DNA of 64,000 bases, taken from positions 62,001 through 126,000 of the forward strand of contig NZ_JAAWWP010000012.1 in assembly GCF_012273655.1 (NCBI RefSeq), written 5' to 3'. Below the pieces are notes generated by a model. That model was not told the origin of the DNA, did no database searches, and was given only the letters and a program-made list of their open reading frames with translations. Made by a program: the position numbers and the translations under genes. The first letter of the stretch is position 1; each line of letters opens with the position of its first letter. The DNA is from Streptomyces physcomitrii (GTDB taxonomy: Bacteria > Actinomycetota > Actinomycetes > Streptomycetales > Streptomycetaceae). This document shows positions 25,621 to 32,249 of this stretch, in pieces.

Positions 25621-26271
25621 TCAGGAGGGGGTGCCGGCGCCGGTCGACCTGGCGTGCTGGAGCGCGAGTCCGTCGAGCAGGGCGCTGAGGCCGGTCTCGA
25701 AGGCGCGGGCGTCGATCTGCTCCTGGCGTTCGGCGAGCAGATGGGCCTGGCCGAGGTGCGGGTAGTCGGCGGGGTCATAGGCGCTGACGTCGTCCACGAA
25801 GCCGCCCGCGAAGGAGCCGAGCGCGGAGCCGAGCACGAAGTACCGCATCAGCGCGCCGATCGAGGTCGCCTGTGCGGGCGGCCACCCGGCCGCCACCATC
25901 GCGCCGAAGACCGCGTCGGCCAGGCGCAGACCGGCCGGGCGCCGCCCGGGGCCCCGCGCCAGTACGGGCACCAGGTGCGGGTGGGCGGTGAGCGCCTCGC
26001 GGTAGGAGACGGCCCAGTCGTGCAGGGCGCGGCGCCAGTCCCGGCCGTCCTCGAACATCGACAGGTCGACCTGGGCGCTGACCGCGTCGGCCACCGCCTC
26101 CAGGATCTGGTCCTTGGTGCGGAAGTGGTTGTAGAGCGAGGGCCCGCTCACCCCGAGTTCGGCGGCGAGCCGCCGGGTGGAGACCGCGTCCAGCCCCTCC
26201 TCGTCCACCAGGACGAGTGCGGCGGCGACGATCCGGTCGGCGCTGAGGAGGGGCTTGCGTGGTCGGGCCAT
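25621..26271 (-). CDS. TetR-family regulator, divergent from acyl-CoA dehydrogenase
   Basis: The 216-residue protein has a TetR DNA-binding domain (LVDEEGLDAVSTRRLAAELG followed by VSGPSLYNHFRTKDQILEAV) and a C-terminal domain of the TetR_C type with FVLGSALGSFAGGFV. I start at ATG 26271 (MARPRKPL); there is no clear ribosome site, so the transcript may be leaderless or start at a slightly earlier ATG. It is divergent from an acyl-CoA dehydrogenase gene across 61 bases, which hold an AAACTA-type palindrome. A matching palindrome lies before the aldehyde dehydrogenase gene, so it may control both. Confidence 0.9.
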   Translation of the reverse strand: MARPRKPLLSADRIVAAALVLVDEEGLDAVSTRRLAAELGVSGPSLYNHFRTKDQILEAVADAVSAQVDLSMFEDGRDWRRALHDWAVSYREALTAHPHLVPVLARGPGRRPAGLRLADAVFGAMVAAGWPPAQATSIGALMRYFVLGSALGSFAGGFVDDVSAYDPADYPHLGQAHLLAERQEQIDARAFETGLSALLDGLALQHARSTGAGTPS

Positions 26272-26298
26272 GCGGCACATAGTAGGGCTGCCAGCCAA

Positions 26299-26317
26299 AA
26301 ACTAGCAGTGCTAATTT
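26299..26317. promoter_or_regulatory. TetR-type operator in the acyl-CoA dehydrogenase divergon
   Basis: AAACTAGCAGTGCTAATTT has AAACTA and TAATTT arms around seven bases, the same layout as AAACTAACGCCGCTAGTTT before the aldehyde dehydrogenase. It lies 16 bases upstream of the acyl-CoA dehydrogenase start and 28 bases from the TetR start. Confidence 0.7.
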
Positions 26318-26332
26318 CCGACGGGAGCACCC

Positions 26333-27484
26333 GTGAACCTGGAGCTCAGCGAGGAGCAGTCGGCCGTACGGCGGCTGGCCGAGGACTTCGTCGCCCGCGA
26401 GATCACGCCGCATGTCGTCGACTGGGACCGCGCCGAGAGCGTCGACCGCTCCCTGGTGAAGAAGCTGGGCGAGGTCGGCTTCCTCGGCCTGACCGTCGAC
26501 GAGCGGTACGGCGGCAGCGGCGGTGACCACCTCGCGTACTGCCTGGTCACCGAGGAGCTGGGGCGCGGCGACTCCTCGGTGCGCGGCATCGTCTCCGTCT
26601 CGCTCGGCCTGGTCGCCAAGACGATCGCGCACTGGGGGAGCGAGGAGCAGAAGCAGCGCTGGCTGCCCGGGCTCACCTCCGGCGCGTACGTCGGCTGCTT
26701 CGGCCTCACCGAGCCCGGCACCGGCTCCGACGCGGGCAACCTCACCACCCGCGCGGTCCGTGACGGCGGCGACTATCTGATCGACGGCACCAAGATGTTC
26801 ATCACCAACGGCACCTGGGCCGATGTCGTCCTGCTCTTCGCCCGCACCGGCGGCGCCCCGGGCCACAAGGGCGTCTCCGCCTTCTTGGTGCCCACCGACA
26901 CCCCCGGCCTGAGCCGCCGCACCGTGCACGGCAAGCTCGGACTGCGCGGCCAGGCCACCGCGGAGCTGCACTTCGAGAACGTACGGGTGCCCGCCTCGGC
27001 GATGCTGGCGCCCGAGGGCAAGGGCTTCTCGGTGGCCATGTCGGCGCTCGCCAAGGGGCGGATGTCGGTGGCCGCGGGCTGTGTCGGCATCGCGCAGGCG
27101 GCCCTGGACGCGGCGGTCGGATACGCGGGCGAGCGCGAGCAGTTCGGCAAGCCGATCGCCCACCACCAGCTGGTGCAGGAGCTGCTCAGCGACATCGCGG
27201 TGGACGTGGACGCGGCCCGCCTGCTCACCTGGCGCGTGGCGGACCTCATCGACCGCGGCCGCCCCTTCGCCACCGAGTCCTCCACCGCCAAGCTCTTCGC
27301 CTCGGAGGCCGCGGTACGGGCCGCCAACAACGCCCTCCAGGTCTTCGGCGGCTACGGCTACATCGACGAGTACCCGGTCGGCAAACTCCTGCGCGACGCC
27401 CGGGTGATGACCCTCTACGAGGGCACCAGCCAGATCCAGAAGCTCGTCATCGGGCGGGCGCTCACCGGGGTCAGCGCCTTCTGA
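26333..27484 (+). CDS. acyl-CoA dehydrogenase
   Basis: This 383-residue FAD enzyme introduces the 2,3-double bond into acyl-CoA, passing electrons to electron-transfer flavoprotein. The family blocks are in order: GVGFLGLTVDERYGGSG-like segment near residue 50, CFGLTEPGTGSDAGNLTTRA, KMFITNGTWADVVL, FENVRVPASAMLAPEGKGFS and the C-terminal QVFGGYGYIDEYPVGKLLRD. The catalytic Glu is in the conserved YEGTSQIQ. The GTG start has GGGAG five bases upstream. It diverges from a TetR gene and has its operator in the promoter. The preferred chain length or branching cannot be told from sequence. Confidence 0.95.
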   Translation: MNLELSEEQSAVRRLAEDFVAREITPHVVDWDRAESVDRSLVKKLGEVGFLGLTVDERYGGSGGDHLAYCLVTEELGRGDSSVRGIVSVSLGLVAKTIAHWGSEEQKQRWLPGLTSGAYVGCFGLTEPGTGSDAGNLTTRAVRDGGDYLIDGTKMFITNGTWADVVLLFARTGGAPGHKGVSAFLVPTDTPGLSRRTVHGKLGLRGQATAELHFENVRVPASAMLAPEGKGFSVAMSALAKGRMSVAAGCVGIAQAALDAAVGYAGEREQFGKPIAHHQLVQELLSDIAVDVDAARLLTWRVADLIDRGRPFATESSTAKLFASEAAVRAANNALQVFGGYGYIDEYPVGKLLRDARVMTLYEGTSQIQKLVIGRALTGVSAF

Positions 27485-27603
27485 ACCGCAACGCCCGGGT
27501 GGGGACGGGGAGTTCAGCCCACTGTGGTCCTGAGTACGCCGGGCCCGCGCGGCTGAGTACCCGTACGGATGTGACCGGCGCCCTGCCGCGCGAGGCTCTT
27601 CCC

Positions 27604-27891
27604 ATGAGTGAGACACAGGTCAAGCAGCAGAGCACGGCGGCCTTCTACGGCCAGGCCGTCGCCTCCTTCTCGGTCGCCCTGACCGCCACCGCCGTCGGCA
27701 TCTACCGCCTGGAGGCGAACGCCTGGGTCCGCGGATTCCTCACCATCGCGGTGCTCTTCCTGGTGACCTCCTGCTTCACCCTGGCGAAGGTCATCCGGGA
27801 CCGGCAGGAGGCGGGGCTCCTTGTCAGCCGGGTCGACCAGGCGCGGGTGGACAAGCTGCTCAGTCAGCACGACCCCTTCGAGAAGCTCTGA
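27604..27891 (+). CDS. YiaA/YiaB-type small membrane protein
   Basis: The 95-residue protein has two hydrophobic spans (FYGQAVASFSVALTATAVGI and WVRGFLTIAVLFLVTSCFTL) followed by the charged family motif AKVIRDRQE and a cytoplasmic tail. This arrangement matches the YiaA/YiaB domain, whose role is unknown. The ATG has GAGG seven bases upstream; earlier in-frame codons are unlikely. It follows the acyl-CoA dehydrogenase by 119 bases on the same strand but probably has its own promoter, because the intervening DNA reads as untranslated. Confidence 0.85.
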   Translation: MSETQVKQQSTAAFYGQAVASFSVALTATAVGIYRLEANAWVRGFLTIAVLFLVTSCFTLAKVIRDRQEAGLLVSRVDQARVDKLLSQHDPFEKL

Positions 27892-28001
27892 GCCCGGCCG
27901 CGTGCCCGGGAGCGTCCTGCCCCCGGGCGCGCGGCCCCTGAGCACGCGGTCCGCGGGGCGCCCGCGCACGGTCCCGGCCGCGCGCGGGATCCGAAAGCTC
28001 T

Positions 28002-28014
28002 AAGCGCTTGCTCA
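28002..28014. promoter_or_regulatory. AAGCGCTTGCTCA operator-like site before TetR
   Basis: AAGCGCTTGCTCA is repeated exactly at 30643-30655 before the MaoC gene. The core is palindromic (CTAAGCGCTTGCT), and it resembles the AnCAAGnnCTTGnT word of KstR2-type TetR regulators. It lies 43 bases upstream of a TetR gene. Confidence 0.6.
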
Positions 28015-28057
28015 CCAGCAGGTAGGGTGTTCCCCGCGACGGCGGAAGGAGCATCGG

Positions 28058-28693
28058 ATGGCGGCGGCCAAGGACGACAGCGCGGGCGAGGACCGGCCCT
28101 GGGGCGAAGTGGCCCCGGAGGCGGCGCGCCGGCTGCTCATCGCGGCGGTGGACGCCTTCGCCGAGCGCGGGTACCACGCCACCACGACGCGGGACATCGC
28201 GGGCCGCGCCGGGATGAGCCCCGCCGCGCTCTACATCCACTACAAAACCAAGGAAGAGCTGCTCTACCGGATCAGCCGGATCGGCCACGAGAAGGCCGTG
28301 GAGATCCTGCGGACGGCCGCCGAGGGCGAGGGCGGCGCGGCCGAACGGCTCGCCTGCGCCGTACGCTCCTTCGTCCGCTGGCACGCCGGTCAGCACACCA
28401 CCGCGCGGGTGGTCCAGTACGAGCTGGACGCGCTCGGCGCGGAGAGCCGCGCCGAGATCGTGACGCTGCGCAGGCAGGCCGACGCCCAGGTGCGCGTCAT
28501 CCTCGACGACGGGGTGGCGGCGGGGGAGTTCGACGTCCCGGACATCCCCGGCACCACGCTCGCCGTGCTCTCGCTCTGCATCGACGTGGCCCGCTGGTTC
28601 AACGCCGCGGGCCGCCGCACCCCCGACGAGGTCGGCACCCTCTACGCGGACCTGGTGCTGCGCATGGTCGGCGCGAAGCCGGCCGGAGGCTAG
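28058..28693 (+). CDS. TetR-family regulator (KstR2/FadR-like)
   Basis: The 211-residue regulator contains a TetR helix-turn-helix (AFAERGYHATTTRDIAGRAG, MSPAALYIHYKTKEELLYRI) and a C-terminal domain with ARVVQYELDALGAESRAEIV, typical of the subgroup that senses acyl-CoA-like ligands. GGAAGGAGCATCGG precedes the ATG. The promoter contains AAGCGCTTGCTCA, repeated upstream of the MaoC dehydratase gene 2.6 kb away, so autoregulation plus control of that gene is the simplest reading. The gene is transcribed towards the convergent esterase gene, with a hairpin between. Confidence 0.9.
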   Translation: MAAAKDDSAGEDRPWGEVAPEAARRLLIAAVDAFAERGYHATTTRDIAGRAGMSPAALYIHYKTKEELLYRISRIGHEKAVEILRTAAEGEGGAAERLACAVRSFVRWHAGQHTTARVVQYELDALGAESRAEIVTLRRQADAQVRVILDDGVAAGEFDVPDIPGTTLAVLSLCIDVARWFNAAGRRTPDEVGTLYADLVLRMVGAKPAGG

Positions 28694-28738
28694 ACCGGCG
28701 GCCAGGTCCCATCGTCCGCCCGGTGGCGGACGCGCGAA

Positions 28739-28766
28739 GGGGCGGCGCGGACACCCGCGCCGCCCC
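28739..28766. terminator. bidirectional hairpin terminator
   Basis: GGGGCGGCGCGG and its complement are separated by ACAC between the convergent TetR and esterase genes. Confidence 0.68.
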
Positions 28767-28775
28767 CCTGTGCGG

Positions 28776-29765
28776 CTACGCCTTGCGGAGGCGGGCGATG
28801 ATGCCGTCGAGGTCGCGCCGGAACATGTAGTCCCGGATGACGTGGCCGCCGGGCTCCTCGTGCCACTCGTGCGGGATGCCCGCGTTGCCGAGCAGACCCC
28901 GGAACTCCCGCTGGCCCGCGAGCACTTGGGTCTCGTTGGCGGTGTCGAACCAGTTGACCGGGTCGGGGCTGGTGCCGGCCACCAGGAAGACCCGCTTGTT
29001 GCGGTAGCGCTCGACGTTCTGCACCGGGTTGTCGGCGTTGACCCTCGCCTCGTTCCACAGCGGCGCCCCGTAGACGGTCCCGCCGCCCAGGTCGAGGGCT
29101 GCGGAGGAGAGGTTGGCCCAGTGGGTGACGAGCCCGGCGTCACGGCGCATGCTGGCCGGACCGGAGTGGGCGCTCACCGAGGCGAAGTGGCCGTAGTACT
29201 TGGCGGCGTACTTCAGCGCGCCGAAGCCGCCCATCGAGAACCCGGCCACGGCGCGGCCGTCGTACTCGGCGTACGTACGGAAGTTGGCGTCCACCCAGGG
29301 CAGCACCTGGTTGAGGTGGAAGGTCTCCCAGTTGCGGGGGCCGGTGTTGGAGCTGACCGGGTTGGAGTACCAGCCCGCGTGCCCGCCGTCGGGCATCACG
29401 ACGATGATCGGCTTCCCGGCGGTCCAGGCGCGGACGCCCGCCCGGTCGAAGGTGATGAAGTCCTGGTCGGTGCCGCCGCCGTGGAAGAGGTAGAGGACGG
29501 GGTAGCGGCGCCCGCTGGTGTGGTATCCGTCGGGCAGCAGGACGTTGACGCCGGGGTCCCACTCGATCGCGTCGGTCGCGAAGCGGTAGTACCACATACG
29601 CGGGTCGCCCTCGTTGCGGTCCACGATGCGCAGTCCGAAGCCGTCGCCGGCGGCGTGCGCGGTGGACGCGGCGGCGAGGACGCCGCCGCCGCCGAGCGCC
29701 ACGGCGGCGGAGAGGCCGCCGGCCGCCTTCAGGAAGCTTCTGCGGTGGGGACGGTGCTCGGTCAA
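28776..29765 (-). CDS. secreted alpha/beta-hydrolase esterase (Tat exported)
   Basis: This 329-residue protein belongs to the esterase D/antigen 85-like group of alpha/beta hydrolases. A twin-arginine signal (RRSFLKAAGG) is followed by a hydrophobic stretch and an AHA cleavage region. The oxyanion segment LYLFHGGG is at about 92-98, and the nucleophile Ser177 sits in GFSMGG; the C-terminal HVIRD holds the likely catalytic His. The start is a TTG with GGAGG five bases upstream, and no ATG or GTG upstream competes. It is likely to act on ester groups of polysaccharides or lipids outside the cell, but the substrate is not evident. Confidence 0.9.
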   Translation of the reverse strand: MTEHRPHRRSFLKAAGGLSAAVALGGGGVLAAASTAHAAGDGFGLRIVDRNEGDPRMWYYRFATDAIEWDPGVNVLLPDGYHTSGRRYPVLYLFHGGGTDQDFITFDRAGVRAWTAGKPIIVVMPDGGHAGWYSNPVSSNTGPRNWETFHLNQVLPWVDANFRTYAEYDGRAVAGFSMGGFGALKYAAKYYGHFASVSAHSGPASMRRDAGLVTHWANLSSAALDLGGGTVYGAPLWNEARVNADNPVQNVERYRNKRVFLVAGTSPDPVNWFDTANETQVLAGQREFRGLLGNAGIPHEWHEEPGGHVIRDYMFRRDLDGIIARLRKA

Positions 29766-30013
29766 CTGGACCTCCGGGTGCGGGATACGGGCGCGCGAGC
29801 CGAGGCAGGGCGCGCGGTCTCGTCAGGGCCTCCCGGCCGGACGGCCCGGAGGGGAGAGCGGGTGCAGAGGAGAAGTGCCGCCACACGGGCCTGCGAGGTG
29901 CCGCAGTCGGTGGGGGCATGATCTGACCAACGCGCGCCGGGGGGCGTCAATCGAGGTAAGCCGAGGCTTTCGGCGCCGGACACGGGCGGGGCCTCGTTCC
30001 CCAGGCCCGCCCG

Positions 30014-30064
30014 CACCACGCGAGCCCGCACACCAGGCGAGCCCGCACACCACGCGAGCCCGCA
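30014..30064. repeat. three tandem 17-base repeats
   Basis: Three head-to-tail copies of CACCA[C/G]GCGAGCCCGCA occupy exactly 51 bases; copies one and three are identical and copy two differs at one base. They abut the long hairpin that ends the MaoC transcript. The unit is not part of a recognisable gene. Confidence 0.75.
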
Positions 30065-30071
30065 TACGCCG

Positions 30072-30122
30072 GAACGCCCGCGCGCCGCCACCCGGGAGAC
30101 GGGTGGCGGCGCGCGGGCGTTC
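30072..30122 (-). terminator. very long hairpin terminator after the MaoC gene
   Basis: Perfect 23-base arms (first arm starts GAACGCCCGCGC) with a 5-base loop GGAGA lie 31 bases beyond the MaoC stop codon. No T-run follows, as is common in this genus. Confidence 0.75.
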
Positions 30123-30152
30123 GGTACGCGGCGCCGGGGAGGGGCCCCGGTG

Positions 30153-30614
30153 TCAGAAGTAGTAGCGCGAGACCGCCTCGGCGACGCAGGCGGGCTTCTC
30201 GCCGCCCTCGCGCTCCACCGTGACGCGGGCGGTCACCTGCACGCCCCCGCCCGCCTCGGTCACCTCGGTGAGCGCGCCGGTCGCCCGCAGCCGGGAGCCG
30301 ACCGGCACCGGGGAGGGGTAACGCACCTTGTTGGAGCCGTAGTTGACGCCCATCTTGGCGCCCTCGACCCGCAGCAGCTGCGGGACGAAGAGGGGCAGCA
30401 GGGACAGCGTCAGATAGCCGTGCGCGATGGTCGTGCCGAAGGGGCCCGCGGCCGCCTTCTCGGGGTCCACGTGGATCCACTGGTGATCGCCCGTCGCCTC
30501 GGCGAAGAGATCGATCCGCTTCTGGTCGACCTCCAGCCAGTCGCTGTACCCGAGCTGCTCGCCCACCGCCGCCGTGAGCTCCTCGGCGGAAGTGAAGATC
30601 CTCGGCTCTGCCAT
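30153..30614 (-). CDS. MaoC-family (R)-specific enoyl-CoA hydratase
   Basis: The 153-residue single hot-dog domain protein should hydrate or dehydrate acyl-CoA thioesters. The catalytic motif is DLFAEATGDHQWIHVDPEKA (Asp and His of the hydratase site), followed by FGTTIAHGYLTLSLLP and YGSNKVRYPSPVPVGSRLRA. Length matches single-domain MaoC proteins. The ATG has GAGG upstream in GGGAGGCCCAGG. An AAGCGCTTGCTCA site lies 29 bases before it, matching the site before the TetR gene at 28058. It is divergent from soxR. Confidence 0.93.
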   Translation of the reverse strand: MAEPRIFTSAEELTAAVGEQLGYSDWLEVDQKRIDLFAEATGDHQWIHVDPEKAAAGPFGTTIAHGYLTLSLLPLFVPQLLRVEGAKMGVNYGSNKVRYPSPVPVGSRLRATGALTEVTEAGGGVQVTARVTVEREGGEKPACVAEAVSRYYF

Positions 30615-30642
30615 GTCCCTGGGCCTCCCACAATCGATGTAC

Positions 30643-30655
30643 AAGCGCTTGCTCA
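30643..30655. promoter_or_regulatory. AAGCGCTTGCTCA operator-like site before MaoC
   Basis: This is an exact 13-base copy of the site at 28002. In context, TACAAGCGCTTGCT fits the KstR2-type consensus at all but one position. It lies between the MaoC gene and soxR, close to the MaoC start. Confidence 0.62.
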
Positions 30656-30733
30656 GCTTGCGTGGCCGGGGACCGGATGTCAACGCGATCCGGCCCCGTC
30701 CGGGCCGTACCGGTGATGAGTAGGCTGGGCAGA

Positions 30734-31324
30734 GTGCCCAAGATTCCTGAGAAGATCCACGAACTCTCCGTCGGCCAGCTCTCCGCGCGCAGCGGCGCCG
30801 CCGTCTCGGCACTGCACTTCTACGAGTCCAAGGGGCTGATCCACAGCACCCGCACCTCGGGCAACCAGCGCCGCTACCAGCGTGACGCGCTGCGCCGGGT
30901 GGCCTTCGTACGGGCGGCCCAGCGGGTGGGCATCCCGCTGGCCACGATCCGCGAGGCGCTGACGGAGCTGCCCGAGGAGCGCACCCCGAACCGTGACGAC
31001 TGGGCGCGCCTGTCCGAGTCCTGGCGCTCCGAACTCGACGCGCGTATCGCGCAGTTGAGCCGTCTGCGGGACTACCTCACCGACTGCATCGGCTGCGGCT
31101 GCCTGTCCCTGGAGAACTGCGCGCTCTCCAACCCCGACGATGTGACCGGTGAGCGCATCACGGGTTCGGTCCTGTTCGGCGAGAAGGCCCGCGAGGACAG
31201 GTCCGGCGGGGAGCGCGGCCGCGCGGACGCGCCCCGCCCGGAGCAGACCCGGCAGACCCGGCGGACTCACGCGCCGGAGCCGGATCCCGCCGGGGAAGGG
31301 CAGCCGCTCGGGGGCTGCTGCTGA
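30734..31324 (+). CDS. soxR: SoxR redox-sensing MerR-family activator
   Basis: The 196-residue protein has a MerR DNA-binding head (LSVGQLSARSGAAVSALHFY) and a dimerisation helix, then the [2Fe-2S] ligands C118, C121, C123 and C129 in CIGCGCLSLENC, spaced as in all SoxR proteins. In Streptomyces SoxR responds to redox-active antibiotics and quinones. I use the GTG start at 30734, which matches the usual VPKIPEKIHEL opening; TAGGCT 13-18 bases before it looks like a -10 box, implying a leaderless mRNA. The tail after residue 150 is longer than usual, Arg/Pro-rich, and ends in GGCC. Confidence 0.95.
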   Translation: MPKIPEKIHELSVGQLSARSGAAVSALHFYESKGLIHSTRTSGNQRRYQRDALRRVAFVRAAQRVGIPLATIREALTELPEERTPNRDDWARLSESWRSELDARIAQLSRLRDYLTDCIGCGCLSLENCALSNPDDVTGERITGSVLFGEKAREDRSGGERGRADAPRPEQTRQTRRTHAPEPDPAGEGQPLGGCC

Positions 31325-31429
31325 GACCTGGGCGGTGGCCGGGACCGGGGCAGTGGCCGAGACCGTGGCCGTGAACGGGACCTGGACCGGAGCGCCCGGG
31401 GCCCGGGTGGCGGCCCGGGCCCGGAGGTC

Positions 31430-32032
31430 TCAGGCCGTGACGAGTTCCCTGGTCCGCCAGGCCCGGTCGAGGGCGGCCTCGGTGAGGACCGGGCGCGGGA
31501 CGACGATTCCGCAGTCGGTGCACACCGGGGCCGAGGAGGGCTCGTGGGCCAGGTCGTTCTTCCAGCCCAGTTCGCGGCCGGCGCAGACCGGGCAGGCGGT
31601 GCCGGGGCTGCGCTCCAGGGCGTCGATGAGGCGGCCGAGCACCACCGCGAGCGGTTCGCCGGGATGCAGCTCGGGGTCGTCGCACCAGGCGACGCCGAAA
31701 CCGCCCCAGGTCAGCCGGTGCCAGTCGTCGATGCTGCCGGGGCTGCGCAGTCCTTCGTGCTTCTCGCGCCTGCGGCGCTCGGCGAAGTCGTCCTCGTAGG
31801 CGAGCCAGACCGCGCGGGCGGCCTCCAGCTCGTCGAGGGCGAAGAGGAGCCGGCGGGGGTCGGGGGAGCGGTCCTCGGGAGCGAAACCGGCCCGGGAGCA
31901 CAGGTGGTCCCAGGTGGCGCGGTGCCCGTAGGGGGCGAAGCGCTCCAGGCATTTGCGCAGTGAATACCTGCGCAGAGCAAGGTCGTTGCGGGAGTCGCGT
32001 ACCTGTCTTGCGAGGCTTCTGAATCCTGCCAT
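31430..32032 (-). CDS. conserved hypothetical protein with C-terminal zinc ribbon
   Basis: A 200-residue protein of unknown function that I recognise only as Streptomyces-type. The N-terminal part is helical and charged (LALRRYSLRKCLERFAPYGH, LDELEAARAVWLAYEDDFAE). The C-terminal third has CPVCAGRELG and, 25 residues later, CTDCGIV, a likely treble-clef or rubredoxin-like zinc site. The ATG has GGAGGT upstream. It is a single gene on the minus strand between soxR (convergent) and the DUF1343 gene, from which it is separated by a strong hairpin. It may bind nucleic acid or protein; nothing more can be supported. Confidence 0.75.
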   Translation of the reverse strand: MAGFRSLARQVRDSRNDLALRRYSLRKCLERFAPYGHRATWDHLCSRAGFAPEDRSPDPRRLLFALDELEAARAVWLAYEDDFAERRRREKHEGLRSPGSIDDWHRLTWGGFGVAWCDDPELHPGEPLAVVLGRLIDALERSPGTACPVCAGRELGWKNDLAHEPSSAPVCTDCGIVVPRPVLTEAALDRAWRTRELVTA

Positions 32033-32150
32033 CTCGCTGTACCTCCGTCACACGTACCAGGCGTCGTCGTACGGACGTCTACCCGTAGACGTGCGAGCAG
32101 GCCTCCCGGATCCCGGCAATCGGCCGCCGGCGATGAGAATCCGATGAGAA

Positions 32151-32190
32151 GGCCGCCGCCCGGCCGTCCGAAGACGACCGGGCGGCGGCC
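32151..32190 (-). terminator. hairpin terminator after the DUF1343 gene
   Basis: Two 18-base arms (first arm GGCCGCCGCCCGGCCGTC, 17 of 18 complementary) flank the loop CGAA. It lies 60 bases beyond the DUF1343 stop codon. Confidence 0.72.
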
Positions 32191-32249
32191 CACCAACCCC
32201 TGCTGACCTGCGCGGATGCCTAAACGCCCGAGCCTTGGTGCGGCCGGTT

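Larger units (their letters stand above)
29766..30152. other. intergenic region with tandem repeats and a long hairpin
   Basis: About 387 bases between the esterase start and the MaoC stop. It contains the three 17-base tandem repeats at 30014 and the 23-base-arm hairpin at 30072. The esterase-proximal 240 bases presumably hold its promoter, which I cannot locate precisely. No credible gene is present. Confidence 0.45.

Noticed and set aside
30014..30064. CRISPR-like array
   Set aside because: Three 17-base units are head to tail with no spacers and no Cas genes nearby, so it is a simple tandem repeat.
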